Under the pieces are notes generated by a model. The model had not been told where the DNA came from and did not search any database. It was given only the letters and a program-made list of their open reading frames with translations. Source: Sphingomonas sp. SORGH_AS_0950 (GTDB taxonomy: Bacteria > Pseudomonadota > Alphaproteobacteria > Sphingomonadales > Sphingomonadaceae). Taken from it: 64,000 bases of DNA. Of this stretch, positions 16,285 through 25,760 are shown one piece after another; within the stretch, counting starts at the first letter, position 1; each line of letters starts with the position of its first letter. The stretch is taken from NCBI RefSeq assembly GCF_030818415.1, contig NZ_JAUTAE010000001.1, positions 2,506,001 to 2,570,000 of the forward strand, written 5' to 3'. The position numbers and the translations under genes are program-made.

Positions 16285-16293
16285 TTATCCACA
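16285..16293 (+). promoter_or_regulatory. Perfect DnaA-box 9-mer, intergenic
   Basis: TTATCCACA in the convergent gap between DUF177 and sixA. Similar 11-mers ACAGGCTATCA and ACAGCCTATCA flank the gap. It may titrate DnaA or be chance; it is 5.3 kb from the candidate origin. Confidence 0.45.
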
Positions 16294-16378
16294 GGCTATC
16301 AACAGATGGCCAACAGGTCGCCAACGGTTTTTGGGATCATTTTCCGACAGATCGGCCCACAGCCTATCAGGGGTCAGG

Positions 16379-16912
16379 TCAGGGTGTGTCGGGCCCCAGC
16401 GTGGGATCCAGGTCGCGCGGCCGGATAAAGGCGATCAGGGTCGCGCTGTGTGAAGCGGCATCCGCCCACCGGGTGATCGGCAGGGTCAGCTGCGCGACGG
16501 TGGCGGTGGGATATTTCTCCTCGACCCGGTCGCGCAGTTCGCCGTCGCGGGTCAGGTCGAGGACCAGATCCTCCAGCCCGGGATTATGCCCGACCATCAG
16601 GACATGGTCGCAGGCATCGGGCAGCGCATGGACCTGATCGAGCAGACTGGCCGAGGAGGCGAGGTAGAGCGCCTTGTCCCAGACCGGCGCGAGCTTGCGG
16701 CCATAGCCGCTCCACACTTCGTCCAGCGTCTCGATCACGCGGACGGCGGGCGAGGCGAGGATATGGTCGAAGGCCATGTCGAGCGATTTCAGATGGCGTC
16801 CCATCATCGCCGCCGCGCGCCGCCCCTTGGCGTTGAGCGGCCGGTCGAAGTCGCGGGCGACGGGATCGTCCCAGCTCGATTTGGCATGGCGAAGCAGCGT
16901 CAGCGTCTTCAT
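16379..16912 (-). CDS. SixA-type histidine phosphatase
   Basis: 177-residue histidine-phosphatase-superfamily protein. The RHG-type catalytic motif is LTLLRHAKSSWDD near the N-terminus (His8), with the second conserved His in LMVGHNPGLEDLVLDL. SixA in E. coli dephosphorylates phosphohistidine (ArcB HPt or NPr). A role on the nitrogen PTS is conceivable since ptsN is in the window, but that is inference. Its ATG overlaps the stop of the upstream helicase (ATGA). Confidence 0.88.
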   Translation of the reverse strand: MKTLTLLRHAKSSWDDPVARDFDRPLNAKGRRAAAMMGRHLKSLDMAFDHILASPAVRVIETLDEVWSGYGRKLAPVWDKALYLASSASLLDQVHALPDACDHVLMVGHNPGLEDLVLDLTRDGELRDRVEEKYPTATVAQLTLPITRWADAASHSATLIAFIRPRDLDPTLGPDTP

Positions 16913-19644
16913 CGGATCGGATTCTCCGTCGCGGCGGCCAGCGGGGTGTCCACCGATCCATGCCCGATCCCGGCGTCGGAGGAAAGCCGGGCCGCGACCC
17001 GCGCGACCGCCTCGTCGAGCGTGACGCGCGCGATCGCCACGCCTGGTGGAAAGGCGTCGAGCAGGCGCGACGGCATGGCGGCGGACAGCAGCACGAAGGC
17101 GCCGCGATCGTCGGCGCGGCGGATCAACCGGCCGAACGCCTGGGCCAGTCGCGCGCGGACGATGCGGTCGTCATAGGCGCTGCCGCCCCCCGCCAGCTTG
17201 CGCGCGGCATGCAGCACGGTCGGCTTGGGCCAGGGCACGCCCTCCATCACCACCAGCCGCAACGAAGCGCCGGGCACGTCCACCCCGTCGCGCAGCGCAT
17301 CGGTGCCGAGCAGCGACGCCGACGGATCGTCGCGAAAGATATCCACCAGCGTCCCCGTGTCGATCGGATCGACATGCTGTGCGTGCAACGCCAGCCCCTC
17401 GCGCGCCAGCCGGTCGGCGATCCGGCCATGCACGCCGCGCAACCGTCGGATCGCGGTAAACAGTCCCAGCGTGCCCCCGCGCGATGCCGCGATCAGCCGG
17501 GCATAGGCATTGGCCAGTTGGGGAATGTCGCCGCGCTTGACGTCGGTGACGATCAGCACCTCGGCCCGGCTCGGATAATCGAACGGGCTGGGGGCGACGA
17601 AATGGGCAGGGCCACGCGCCAGATGCGGCGCGCCGGTCCGCGCCTCCGCCACGTCCCAGTCGCCGCCCGCGCGCAGGGTCGCCGAGGTGACGAGCGCGCC
17701 ATGCGCGGGCTTCAGCACGATTTCGGCAAAGGGGCGGGTGGGGTCGAGCCAGTGCCGGTGCAGCCCGATATCATATTCGCGCCCCTCGACCCGGTCGACC
17801 GCCAGCCAGTCGACAAAGTCGGGATCGGCAGGGCCGCCGATCCGCGCCAGCAGCGACAACCAGGCGGCGACCGTCTCGGCGCGCCAGGCGATCGACGCGA
17901 TCGCGCCTTCCACCCGCGCGCGCGCCTGACCGTCGAGCCAGTCGGGCGCTTCCTGCAACACCGCCTCCAGCCGCTGGCCGAGCGTCACCAGGGGGCGGAG
18001 CAGCGCGTCGAGCGCGTGCGCAGCAGGACCGGCGGCATCGATCAGTTCGGGGGAGGGGTCGGCGAGTTCGGTCTCCAGACCATAGCCCGCATCGCCGGTT
18101 TGTTCGGCGCGGGCAAAGGCCAGCCCCCGCACCGCCGCCAACAGCGTCTCGATCGGACCGAAGGGCTGGCCCTCCGCTAGTCGGCCGAGCCAGCCTTCGC
18201 TCGCCAGCGCATGCGCGGCCTGCACCGCATCGCCGATCGCGCGATTGCCGCCCTCGTCATAGCTGGCGACATCGGACAGCCGCGCCGCCAGACCGCGCCG
18301 CCGTCCGCGCGACCCGGCCTCGGGGCCCAGGATCCAGCGGCGCAGCTCGATCGTCTCCGATCCGGTCAGCGCGGTGGCGAACATCGAGTCCGCCGCGTCG
18401 AACAGGTGATGGCCCTCGTCGAAGACATAGCGGGTCGGCCGGGTCTGCGTCTCGCGCCCGCGCGCGGCATTGACCATCACCAGCGCATGGTTGGCGATGA
18501 CGATGTCCGCCTGCACCGAGGCGCGCGCCGCCCGCTCGATGAAGCATTTCCGATAATGCGGGCAGCCCGCATAGACGCACTCGCCGCGCCGATCGGTCAG
18601 CGCGGCCGATCCGTTGCGCCGGAACAAAGTGGTCAGCCAGCCGGGCAGGTCGCCGCCGACCATATCGCCATCGCCGGTATAGGCCGCCCAGCGCGCGACC
18701 AGCTGCGCCAGCACCGCCGCGCGTCCCGCGAACCCGCCCTGAAGCGCGTCCTCCAGATTGAGCAGACAGAGATAATTCTCCCGCCCCTTGCGCGTGACCA
18801 CCCGTTCCTTGCGCAGCACCGCGTCGGGGAAGATGCGCGCGGTCTCGCCGCTCAGCTGGCGTTGCAGCGCCTTGGTATAGGTCGAGATCCACACCGCGCC
18901 GCCCGCCCGCTCGGCCCAGAGGCTGGCGGGGGCGAGGTAGCCCAGGGTCTTGCCGATGCCGGTCCCCGCTTCGGCCAGGACCATGTTGGGCGTGTCGCGA
19001 ACCGCGCGCGGTGCGAAGGCGGCGGTGACCGCGGCGGCATAGGCGCGCTGACCCGGCCGTTCCTCGGCCCCGTCGCCGGTCAGCCGGACCAGCCGCTCCT
19101 CCGAATCCTGCGGCGGCAGGTCGATGGTGCGCGGGGCGGGGCGGGGGGCATCCTCTTCCCATTCGGGCAGCGCGCTGAACAGCCAGCGTTCGTTGCGCTC
19201 GGGCCGGGTCAGGCGCGGACCGATCAGCGGTGCCCAGGGCCAGCGGAGTCGCGCCAGACTCTGCGCGGCGGTCCAGGCACCCTCGCGCTCGGGCCAGGCG
19301 CCGTCGGGCATGGCGAGCAACGTCTCGGTCGCGCGGAGGAGGAAGGCCGCGACGTCGGCATCGCTTTCCGGCGGCTCCAGTCCGCAGGCACGGGCAAGGC
19401 CATGCGGGGTCGGGACCGCGAATTGGGCGGGGCGCAGGAATGCGAACAACTCGAGGATGTCGAGGCCCGACAATTCGGCATAGCCCAGCCGCTGCCCGAT
19501 CAACGGCGCGTTGAGAAGGATCACCGGGGTTTCCGACGCCAGCCCGATCGCCTCGCCGCGCGAGACGGCGCGGGTCTGTCCGCTGGTGGAAATCCACACA
19601 CCGCTATGGCTGGCGTGAAGAGCGGGGTGGGGAAGCGCGGTCAC
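16909..19644 (-). CDS. DinG/XPD-type iron-sulfur ATP-dependent DNA helicase
   Basis: 911-residue superfamily 2 helicase. Walker A is AEAGTGIGKTLGYLAP with Lys232. Four cysteines that would ligate a 4Fe-4S cluster are at Cys293 (YLCLL) and Cys356/361/367 (ECVYAGCPHYRKCF). The DEGH box is at 409-412 (VFDEGHHLFDAADS). C-terminal helicase motifs include SLLGTDALRDGVDVPG and LAQAFGRLIRRADDRG. The first 160 residues are a non-helicase extension with no exonuclease motif. Such helicases unwind D-loops and R-loops in repair. Coupled to sixA through ATGA. Confidence 0.9.
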   Translation of the reverse strand: MTALPHPALHASHSGVWISTSGQTRAVSRGEAIGLASETPVILLNAPLIGQRLGYAELSGLDILELFAFLRPAQFAVPTPHGLARACGLEPPESDADVAAFLLRATETLLAMPDGAWPEREGAWTAAQSLARLRWPWAPLIGPRLTRPERNERWLFSALPEWEEDAPRPAPRTIDLPPQDSEERLVRLTGDGAEERPGQRAYAAAVTAAFAPRAVRDTPNMVLAEAGTGIGKTLGYLAPASLWAERAGGAVWISTYTKALQRQLSGETARIFPDAVLRKERVVTRKGRENYLCLLNLEDALQGGFAGRAAVLAQLVARWAAYTGDGDMVGGDLPGWLTTLFRRNGSAALTDRRGECVYAGCPHYRKCFIERAARASVQADIVIANHALVMVNAARGRETQTRPTRYVFDEGHHLFDAADSMFATALTGSETIELRRWILGPEAGSRGRRRGLAARLSDVASYDEGGNRAIGDAVQAAHALASEGWLGRLAEGQPFGPIETLLAAVRGLAFARAEQTGDAGYGLETELADPSPELIDAAGPAAHALDALLRPLVTLGQRLEAVLQEAPDWLDGQARARVEGAIASIAWRAETVAAWLSLLARIGGPADPDFVDWLAVDRVEGREYDIGLHRHWLDPTRPFAEIVLKPAHGALVTSATLRAGGDWDVAEARTGAPHLARGPAHFVAPSPFDYPSRAEVLIVTDVKRGDIPQLANAYARLIAASRGGTLGLFTAIRRLRGVHGRIADRLAREGLALHAQHVDPIDTGTLVDIFRDDPSASLLGTDALRDGVDVPGASLRLVVMEGVPWPKPTVLHAARKLAGGGSAYDDRIVRARLAQAFGRLIRRADDRGAFVLLSAAMPSRLLDAFPPGVAIARVTLDEAVARVAARLSSDAGIGHGSVDTPLAAATENPIR

Positions 19645-19770
19645 GATGATGATTTGGGGGAGTGGGAACAGGTTGGCAACGGGGAATGGGGTTGGAATCG
19701 TTCAGGCCAACGGGTTTGCTGTCCGACCCTCCCAGCAGGGCACTCATTCATGGCGCGCATAACGCTTCAC

Positions 19771-19820
19771 CAACCCACGCCCCTCCCGCAAGCGGGAGGG
19801 GATGGGGGAGGGAAAGCCCA
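19771..19820. repeat. Copy of the CCCCTCCCGC-AAGC-GGGAGGGG repeat
   Basis: This is almost identical, in inverted orientation, to the element at 12783-12826 (ACGCCCCTCCCGC hairpin then GATGGGGGAGGGAAAG). It occupies the middle of the 306-bp gap 19645-19950 between the divergent helicase and lysS genes. Confidence 0.8.
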
Positions 19821-19836
19821 GCAATACCCCCTTAGC

Positions 19837-19852
19837 TGTTCCACGTGGAACA
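19837..19852. promoter_or_regulatory. parS: parS centromere site
   Basis: TGTTCCACGTGGAACA, a perfect 16-bp palindrome matching the bacterial parS consensus bound by ParB. Nine bp before a perfect DnaA box and 98 bp before lysS; parAB are 7 kb away. Confidence 0.88.
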
Positions 19853-19860
19853 ACCCGCAA

Positions 19861-19869
19861 TGTGGATAA
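19861..19869 (-). promoter_or_regulatory. Perfect DnaA-box 9-mer beside parS
   Basis: TGTGGATAA, reverse complement TTATCCACA. Nine bp from the parS palindrome, upstream of lysS. It could titrate DnaA, regulate lysS, or be chance. Confidence 0.5.
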
Positions 19870-19950
19870 CTCTGTGGGCAAAGAGCGGATAGCCGGTGGA
19901 AATCGCAAAATACGTTGTGAATTGCCCCCCGGCTTGCCAGAGGCAAAATC

Positions 19951-21525
19951 ATGACAGACGAACTTCGCTCCACCGCTCTCGAGTCCAAGGCCTGGCCCTA
20001 TGAGGAGGCCCGCAAGCTCCTCAAACGCTATCCCGACGGCAAACCGGGCGGCGAGCCGATCCTGTTCGAAACCGGCTATGGCCCCTCGGGGCTCCCGCAT
20101 ATCGGGACGTTCAACGAAGTGCTTCGCACCACCATGGTCCGCAATGCCCTCCATGCGCTGTCGGACCAGAAGACCCGGCTGATCGCCTTTTCGGACGATA
20201 TGGACGGGTTGCGCAAGGTGCCGGACAATGTCCCCAACCAGGAGATGCTGCGCGAGCATCTCGGCAAGCCGCTGACCCAGGTGCCCGATCCGTTCGAGAC
20301 GTGCGACAGCTTCGCCGCGCACAATAATGCGATGCTGCGCCAGTTTCTCGACCGCTACGGCTTCGATTACGAGTTCGCCTCCTCGACCGACTATTACACC
20401 TCGGGCCGGTTCGACGATGCGCTGCGGCTGGTGCTCCGGCATTTCCAGGGCATTCAGGATGTGATGCTCCCGACCCTGCGCGCCGAGCGCCGCGCCACCT
20501 ATTCGCCGGTCCTGCCGATCAGCCCCAAGTCGGGCATCGTCCTTCAGGTGCCAATCGAGGTCGTGGATGCCGAGGCGGGCCTGATCGCGTTCGAGGATGA
20601 GGGCGAGCGGATCGTCCAGTCGGCGCTGGGCGGCCTGTCCAAGCTGCAATGGAAGGTCGACTGGGCCATGCGCTGGGTCGCGCTGGGCGTGGATTACGAG
20701 ATGGCGGGCAAGGACCTGATCGACTCGGTCACCCAGTCGTCCAAGATCGCGCGCGTGCTCGGCGGCCGCCCGCCCGAGGGCTTCAACTATGAGATGTTCC
20801 TCGACGAGCATGGCGAGAAGATCTCCAAGTCCAAGGGCAATGGCCTGAGCCTCGACCAGTGGCTGACCTATGGGCCGGAGGAGAGCCTGGCCTTCTTCGC
20901 TTACCGCGAACCCAAAAAGGCCAAGCAGCTGCACATGGGCGTCATCCCGCGCGCGGTGGACGAATATTGGCAGTTCCGGGTCAACTATCCCAACCAGTCG
21001 CTCAAGGAGCAACTGGGCAATCCGGTGCATCACATCCATGACGGCAAGCTGCCCGAGGGTGAACTGCCGGTGACGTTCGGCCTGCTGCTCAATCTGGTTG
21101 GCGTGATGGGCGAGGCGACCAAGGAGCAGGTCTGGGGCTATCTCGCCAATTATGTGCCGGAAGCCTCGGCCGCGAAATATCCCGAGCTGGACCGGCTGAT
21201 CGACCATGCGCTGGCCTATGCGCGTGACTTCGTCGCCCCGACGCTCCAGCGCCGCGCGCCCGAGCCGCATGAGGCCGAGGCGCTGCGCCAGCTCGACGCA
21301 CAGCTGGCCGCGCTTCCCGAGGGAGCGAGTGCCGAGGATATCCAGAACATCGTCTATGAGATCGGCAAGACCGACGCCTTCCCGTCGCTGCGCGACTGGT
21401 TCAAGGCGCTGTACGAGACGCTGCTGGGATCGGCGCAGGGGCCGCGCATGGGCAGCTTCATCGCGCTCTACGGTGTGGACAACAGCCGCAAACTGATCGC
21501 CGAGGCGCTCGCCAAGGCGGCGTAA
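19951..21525 (+). CDS. lysS: Lysyl-tRNA synthetase, class I
   Basis: 524-residue class I LysRS, the archaeal-type enzyme kept in many alphaproteobacteria instead of the usual class II form. The HIGH-type motif is GPSGLPHIGTFNEV (residues 45-58) and the KMSKS-type motif GEKISKSKGNGLS near residue 290. An alpha-helical C-terminal anticodon-binding region follows (ALAYARDFVAPTLQRR). Single gene with its own gap upstream, ending at a bidirectional terminator. Confidence 0.95.
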   Translation: MTDELRSTALESKAWPYEEARKLLKRYPDGKPGGEPILFETGYGPSGLPHIGTFNEVLRTTMVRNALHALSDQKTRLIAFSDDMDGLRKVPDNVPNQEMLREHLGKPLTQVPDPFETCDSFAAHNNAMLRQFLDRYGFDYEFASSTDYYTSGRFDDALRLVLRHFQGIQDVMLPTLRAERRATYSPVLPISPKSGIVLQVPIEVVDAEAGLIAFEDEGERIVQSALGGLSKLQWKVDWAMRWVALGVDYEMAGKDLIDSVTQSSKIARVLGGRPPEGFNYEMFLDEHGEKISKSKGNGLSLDQWLTYGPEESLAFFAYREPKKAKQLHMGVIPRAVDEYWQFRVNYPNQSLKEQLGNPVHHIHDGKLPEGELPVTFGLLLNLVGVMGEATKEQVWGYLANYVPEASAAKYPELDRLIDHALAYARDFVAPTLQRRAPEPHEAEALRQLDAQLAALPEGASAEDIQNIVYEIGKTDAFPSLRDWFKALYETLLGSAQGPRMGSFIALYGVDNSRKLIAEALAKAA

Positions 21526-21530
21526 AAGGG

Positions 21531-21561
21531 AAGGGGGGTGCCGACCGGCTCCCCCCTTTTT
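21531..21561. terminator. Bidirectional terminator, lysS / dienelactone hydrolase
   Basis: AAGGGGGG and CCCCCCTT form an 8-bp stem around a 12-nt loop, followed by T on the plus strand and preceded by A on the other side. It sits between two convergent genes. Confidence 0.8.
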
Positions 21562-21565
21562 CGTA

Positions 21566-22267
21566 TCAGCGGAGATGCTCCGCAAAGAACGCCATGGTGC
21601 GTTCGTCCGCCAGCCTGGCCGACTCCTCCGAGCGGCGCTGGCCGAATTCGGCGGCAAAGCCGTGATCCTCGCCGGGATAGTCGTACAACGTCACCTTGGG
21701 GTGATCGTCCAGCCCTTCGTGCATCCGCTTCTGCGCGTCCTTGTCGACGAAATGATCCTCTTCCGGAATGTGGAGCAGCACCGGCTTGGCGATCGCATGT
21801 TTCTCGCCGAGCAGCCCGTCGATGCCGACGCCATAATAGCCGACACTGGCATCCACATCGGTCCGCGCCGCGGTCATGAAGGCCAGCCGTCCGCCCAGGC
21901 AATAGCCGACCACGCCGACCTTGAAGTCCGCGCCATGTTCGTCGCGGATCGCCTTGATCGTCGCCTCGATATCGCGAATGCCGCCGTCCTGATCGAACCG
22001 GCCCATCAGGTCGAGCGCCTGCTGCATCTCGTCGGGGACGTCGGGGTCGAGCTCGATACCCGGCGCGATCTTGTGGAAGAGATCGGGCGCGACGGCCAGA
22101 TAGCCCGCCTCGGCCAGCGTATCGCATTTGCGGCGGATGCCCGCATTGATGCCGAAGATTTCCTGGATGACGATGATCGCCGCGCCCGGCTGTCCCTGCG
22201 GCTCGGCGTGATAGGCGTTGAACTGGCCGTCGCCGTGGCCGGCGGCGATGGTCTTGGTCCCGGTCAT
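21566..22267 (-). CDS. Dienelactone hydrolase family protein
   Basis: 233-residue alpha/beta hydrolase. The start at 22267 has an AGGAGA site and gives MTGTKTIAAGHGDGQFNAYHAEP. The family catalytic triad is visible: nucleophile Cys in GVVGYCLGGRLAF, with the acid and His in HIPEEDHFVDKD and YPGEDHGFAAEF. Conserved IVIQEIFGINAGIRRKCD is typical. Such enzymes open dienelactones in chlorocatechol breakdown, but most genomic copies have unknown substrates. No aromatic-degradation genes are nearby. Confidence 0.9.
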   Translation of the reverse strand: MTGTKTIAAGHGDGQFNAYHAEPQGQPGAAIIVIQEIFGINAGIRRKCDTLAEAGYLAVAPDLFHKIAPGIELDPDVPDEMQQALDLMGRFDQDGGIRDIEATIKAIRDEHGADFKVGVVGYCLGGRLAFMTAARTDVDASVGYYGVGIDGLLGEKHAIAKPVLLHIPEEDHFVDKDAQKRMHEGLDDHPKVTLYDYPGEDHGFAAEFGQRRSEESARLADERTMAFFAEHLR

Positions 22268-22339
22268 GTCTACTGGTCTCCTGTGGTCCACGCGATCATA
22301 ACGCCTTATGCCCGGCTTGGTCGCGATGGAGAATGGCGC

Positions 22340-22564
22340 ATGAAAGTGAATGTGGAAATCGACTGCACGCCCGAAGAAGCGCGGCGTGCGATGGGCCTGC
22401 CTGACCTGACGCCGATTCACGAGCGCTATGTCCAGATGATGCTCGACACGATGCAGTCGGGGGTGAAGCCCGAAATGGTCGAGGCGATGATGCGCAGCTG
22501 GGCCCCGATGGGCGAGGCGGGCATGGCGATGTGGCGGCGCATGTTCGAGGGGCAGAAGGGCTGA
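22340..22564 (+). CDS. DUF6489 family small protein
   Basis: 74-residue acidic, Met-rich protein beginning MKVNVEIDCTPEEARRAMGLPDLTP, then YVQMMLDTMQSGVKPEMVEAMMRSW. The first half reads as a strand-helix; the second as amphipathic helices, suggesting a small DNA- or protein-binding regulator, but no function is known. Its stop is 4 bp before the mnmE start, and it is probably the first gene of the mnmE-parB transcription unit. Confidence 0.78.
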   Translation: MKVNVEIDCTPEEARRAMGLPDLTPIHERYVQMMLDTMQSGVKPEMVEAMMRSWAPMGEAGMAMWRRMFEGQKG

Positions 22565-22568
22565 TCCG

Positions 22569-23855
22569 GTGAGCGACACGATCTTCGCCGTATCGAGCGG
22601 GCAGCCCCCGGCCGCCATCGCGGTGATCCGGGTCAGCGGCCCGGCGGCGTTCGCGACGGCCGAGCGGCTGGGCGGGCGTCTGCCCGCGCCGCGTCGGGCG
22701 GGGCTGCGGACCTTGCGCGACGGGGAGGGGGCGGTGCTGGACTCGGCGCTGATGCTCTGTTTCCCCGGCCCGGCGACGGCGACCGGCGAGGATCTGGTCG
22801 AGCTGCATTGCCATGGCGGCCGCGCAGTGGTGGCGGCGGTCGAGGCGGCGCTGGCGACATCACCCGGTGTTCGCCGGGCCGAGCCGGGCGAGTTTACCCG
22901 CCGCGCCCTGCTCAACGGCCGGATCGATCTCGCCGAGGCGGAGGGGCTGGCCGATCTGCTCGAAGCCCAGACCGAGCGACAGCGGCGGGCCGCGATCGGC
23001 GCGGTCGAGGGACGGGTGAGCCAGGCGCTGCGCGGCTGGATGGACCGGCTCTCCGTTTTGTCCGCCGGGATCGAGGCGATGCTCGATTTCGCCGAGGAGG
23101 ATGACGTGCCGCTCGACGCCGCCATGGTGGCGCGGATCAGGAGCGACATGACCGCGCTGGCCGCCACGATGCTGGCGGCGGTCGACCAGCCGCCGGTCGA
23201 CCGGCTGCATGACGGCATCCGGGTGGTGCTGGCGGGGCCGCCCAATAGCGGCAAGTCGACCCTGCTCAACCTGCTGGTCGAACGCGAGGCGGCGATCGTC
23301 TCGCCGATTGCGGGGACGACGCGCGATCGGATCGAGGCGAGCGTGCTGCGCGGCGGCATCGCCTATGTGCTGACCGACACGGCGGGTCTGGCCGAGGATA
23401 CCGACGATGTGATCGAGGCGATCGGCGTCACGCGCGCGCAGGAGGCGATCCAACAGGCCGACATCCTGCTATGGATGGCCGATGCTCCGCCACCGCGCGA
23501 CGATGCGATCTGGCTGCACGCGCGCGCCGATCTGCCGGGGCGCGAGGCTTTGCCCGAGGGGCGGGCGCTGGCGGTGCGGCGGGACGACGCGGCGACGGTG
23601 GCCATGGTCTGGGACGCGATTGCGGCGCATGCGGTGACCCTGCTCCCGCGCGAGGACGCGCTGGGTTTCAAGCGGCACCAGCAGGATCAATGCCGCCGTG
23701 CAGCACAGGCGCTGCTCACCGCTCAGAGCGATGACGTGCTGTTGATCGCCGAGGAACTGCGCGTGGCGCGGCAAGCGCTGGCGGCGGTGCTGGGGGTCAG
23801 CGCGACCGAGACGATGCTCGATGCCCTGTTCGGACGCTTCTGCCTGGGCAAGTGA
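22569..23855 (+). CDS. mnmE: tRNA modification GTPase MnmE
   Basis: 428-residue GTPase that with MnmG makes the 5-carboxymethylaminomethyl group on U34 of several tRNAs. N-terminal tetrahydrofolate-binding domain (1-115, TIFAVSSGQPPAAIAVIRVSG), helical domain, and inserted G domain with P-loop AGPPNSGKSTLLN (about 220), GTTRDRIE (G2) and DTAGLAED (G3). The C-terminal FCLGK carries the catalytic Cys (usual FC[IV]GK). It starts with GTG. A parS site lies just after the stop, within the gap before mnmG. Confidence 0.95.
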   Translation: MSDTIFAVSSGQPPAAIAVIRVSGPAAFATAERLGGRLPAPRRAGLRTLRDGEGAVLDSALMLCFPGPATATGEDLVELHCHGGRAVVAAVEAALATSPGVRRAEPGEFTRRALLNGRIDLAEAEGLADLLEAQTERQRRAAIGAVEGRVSQALRGWMDRLSVLSAGIEAMLDFAEEDDVPLDAAMVARIRSDMTALAATMLAAVDQPPVDRLHDGIRVVLAGPPNSGKSTLLNLLVEREAAIVSPIAGTTRDRIEASVLRGGIAYVLTDTAGLAEDTDDVIEAIGVTRAQEAIQQADILLWMADAPPPRDDAIWLHARADLPGREALPEGRALAVRRDDAATVAMVWDAIAAHAVTLLPREDALGFKRHQQDQCRRAAQALLTAQSDDVLLIAEELRVARQALAAVLGVSATETMLDALFGRFCLGK

Positions 23856-23871
23856 TGTTCCACGTGGAACG
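23856..23871. promoter_or_regulatory. parS: parS centromere site
   Basis: TGTTCCACGTGGAACG, one base from the perfect palindrome at 19837. It begins at the base after the mnmE stop codon and lies in the 69-bp mnmE-mnmG gap. Confidence 0.82.
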
Positions 23872-23924
23872 TTTTGCCACGGATCGTCTTTGACGCTGCG
23901 CGCCGCTTGCGATAGGGCGGGGGC

Positions 23925-25760
23925 ATGTTTGATGTCGTAGTGATCGGTGGCGGTCACGCGGGAACCGAGGCCGCCGCAGCGGCCGCGCGCCGGGGCGCGC
24001 AGACGGCCCTGTTGTCCTTCGATCGTCATGGCCTGGGCGCCATGTCCTGCAATCCGGCGATCGGCGGATTGGGGAAGGGCCATATCGTGCGCGAGGTCGA
24101 CGCCTTTGACGGGCTGATCGGTCGCGCGGCGGATCAGGGCGCGATCCACTATCGCATGCTCAACCGGAGCAAGGGAACCGCCGTGCAGGGCCCCCGCGTC
24201 CAGGCCGACCGGCGGCGCTATGCCGGGGCGATCCAGGCAATGCTGGCGGCGCAACCCGGCCTGACGATCGTCGAGGGCGAGGCCGAGGCGCTGGTGCTGG
24301 AGGGCGACCGGGTGGCCGGTGTGCAGCTCGCCGACGGCTCGGTGCTGGTCTGTCGCGCGGTGGTGCTGGCGACCGGGACCTTCCTGGGCGGACGGCTGTT
24401 CCGGGGCGAGGAGCGGCATCTGGGCGGCCGTATCGGCGAGCGCGCCGCGACCCGCATGGCCGAGCAGCTGCGTGGCCTGGGCCTGCCGATGGCACGGATG
24501 AAGACCGGCACGCCGCCGCGTCTGGATGGGCGCACCATCGATTGGGCCAGGCTGGACGAGCAGCCGTCCGACACCGATCCCTGGACCATGTCGCCGATGA
24601 CGGCGGTACGGCCGCTGCCGCAGATCGCCTGCGCGATCACCCGGACGACCGAAGAGACCCATGCGATCATCGCGGCGGCCTTTCACCGCTCGCCGCTGTT
24701 CACCGGCGCGATCGAGGCGAACGGCCCGCGCTATTGCCCGTCGATCGAGGACAAGATCAAGCGCTTCGCCGACCGCGACAGCCATCAGATCTTCCTGGAG
24801 CCGGAAGGGCTGGACGATCCGATCGTCTATCCTAACGGCCTGTCGACCTCGCTGCCGACCGATGTGCAGGGGGCGATGATCGCCTCCATGCCGGGGCTGG
24901 AGCGCGCGGTCATCACGCTGCCCGGCTATGCGGTGGAATATGACCATATCGACCCACGCGCGCTCGATGCGCGGCTGGCGCTGGGGGCGCTTCCCGGCGT
25001 GTTCTGTGCGGGCCAGATCAACGGCACGACAGGGTATGAGGAAGCGGCGGGGCAGGGGCTGATCGCCGGGCTCAATGCGGCGGCACTCGCCTGTGGGCTG
25101 GACCCCGTCATCCTCGACCGCGCCTCCAGCTATCTGGGCGTGATGATCGATGATCTGGTGTTGCAGGGCGTGACCGAACCCTATCGCATGCTCACCGCGC
25201 GCGCCGAATATCGGCTGTCGCTGCGGGCCGACAATGCCGAGACGCGGTTGGGGGAGATGGCCGAGGCGGCGGGATGCCTGTCGCCCGAGCGGCTGGCGCA
25301 TCGGCGGCGGCGGCAGGCGCAGCAGGCGACCCTGCGCGACCGTTTGGCGGTCATCCGCACCGCCTCCGATCTGGCGCGCGGCGGAGCGGCGATCGCGCAG
25401 GATGGCGCCCGCCGGTCCGCCTATGAGTGGCTGCGCTTCGACGGGGTCACGCTGGCGCATGTCGCGCCCGAGGCGGCGGAGGGGTGTGACCCGGCCGTTG
25501 TGGCCGAGACGCTGGAGGATGCGCGCTACGCCCCCTATGTCGAGCGTCAGGCCGAGGAGGTCGCGCGGTTGCGCGCCGACGAGCAGATCCTGTTGCCCGC
25601 CACGATCGACTATGCCGCCATCCCCGGTCTGTCGCAGGAGATGATCGACCGGCTGGGTCTGGCACGTCCCGCGACGCTGGCCGCCGCATCGCGCATTCGC
25701 GGCATCACCCCCGCCGCCTTGTCGGCGGTTCTTCTCCACGCACGAAAGATGGCGGCATGA
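23925..25760 (+). CDS. mnmG: tRNA uridine-5-carboxymethylaminomethyl synthase MnmG
   Basis: 611-residue FAD- and NADH-dependent partner of MnmE. The N-terminal dinucleotide-binding motif is [21 protein letters not shown]. Conserved [16 protein letters not shown] and [11 protein letters not shown] follow, with GTFLGG and [21 protein letters not shown] in the middle. The C-terminal helical domain (about 460-611) recognises MnmE and tRNA. Length is typical of the short alphaproteobacterial form. Its stop overlaps the rsmG start by ATGA. Confidence 0.96.
   Translation: MFDVVVIGGGHAGTEAAAAAARRGAQTALLSFDRHGLGAMSCNPAIGGLGKGHIVREVDAFDGLIGRAADQGAIHYRMLNRSKGTAVQGPRVQADRRRYAGAIQAMLAAQPGLTIVEGEAEALVLEGDRVAGVQLADGSVLVCRAVVLATGTFLGGRLFRGEERHLGGRIGERAATRMAEQLRGLGLPMARMKTGTPPRLDGRTIDWARLDEQPSDTDPWTMSPMTAVRPLPQIACAITRTTEETHAIIAAAFHRSPLFTGAIEANGPRYCPSIEDKIKRFADRDSHQIFLEPEGLDDPIVYPNGLSTSLPTDVQGAMIASMPGLERAVITLPGYAVEYDHIDPRALDARLALGALPGVFCAGQINGTTGYEEAAGQGLIAGLNAAALACGLDPVILDRASSYLGVMIDDLVLQGVTEPYRMLTARAEYRLSLRADNAETRLGEMAEAAGCLSPERLAHRRRRQAQQATLRDRLAVIRTASDLARGGAAIAQDGARRSAYEWLRFDGVTLAHVAPEAAEGCDPAVVAETLEDARYAPYVERQAEEVARLRADEQILLPATIDYAAIPGLSQEMIDRLGLARPATLAAASRIRGITPAALSAVLLHARKMAA

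Noticed and set aside
19666..19680. GAAC-N7-CAAC near the DinG-type helicase start
   Set aside because: One mismatch from the LexA consensus; too frequent by chance to call an operator.
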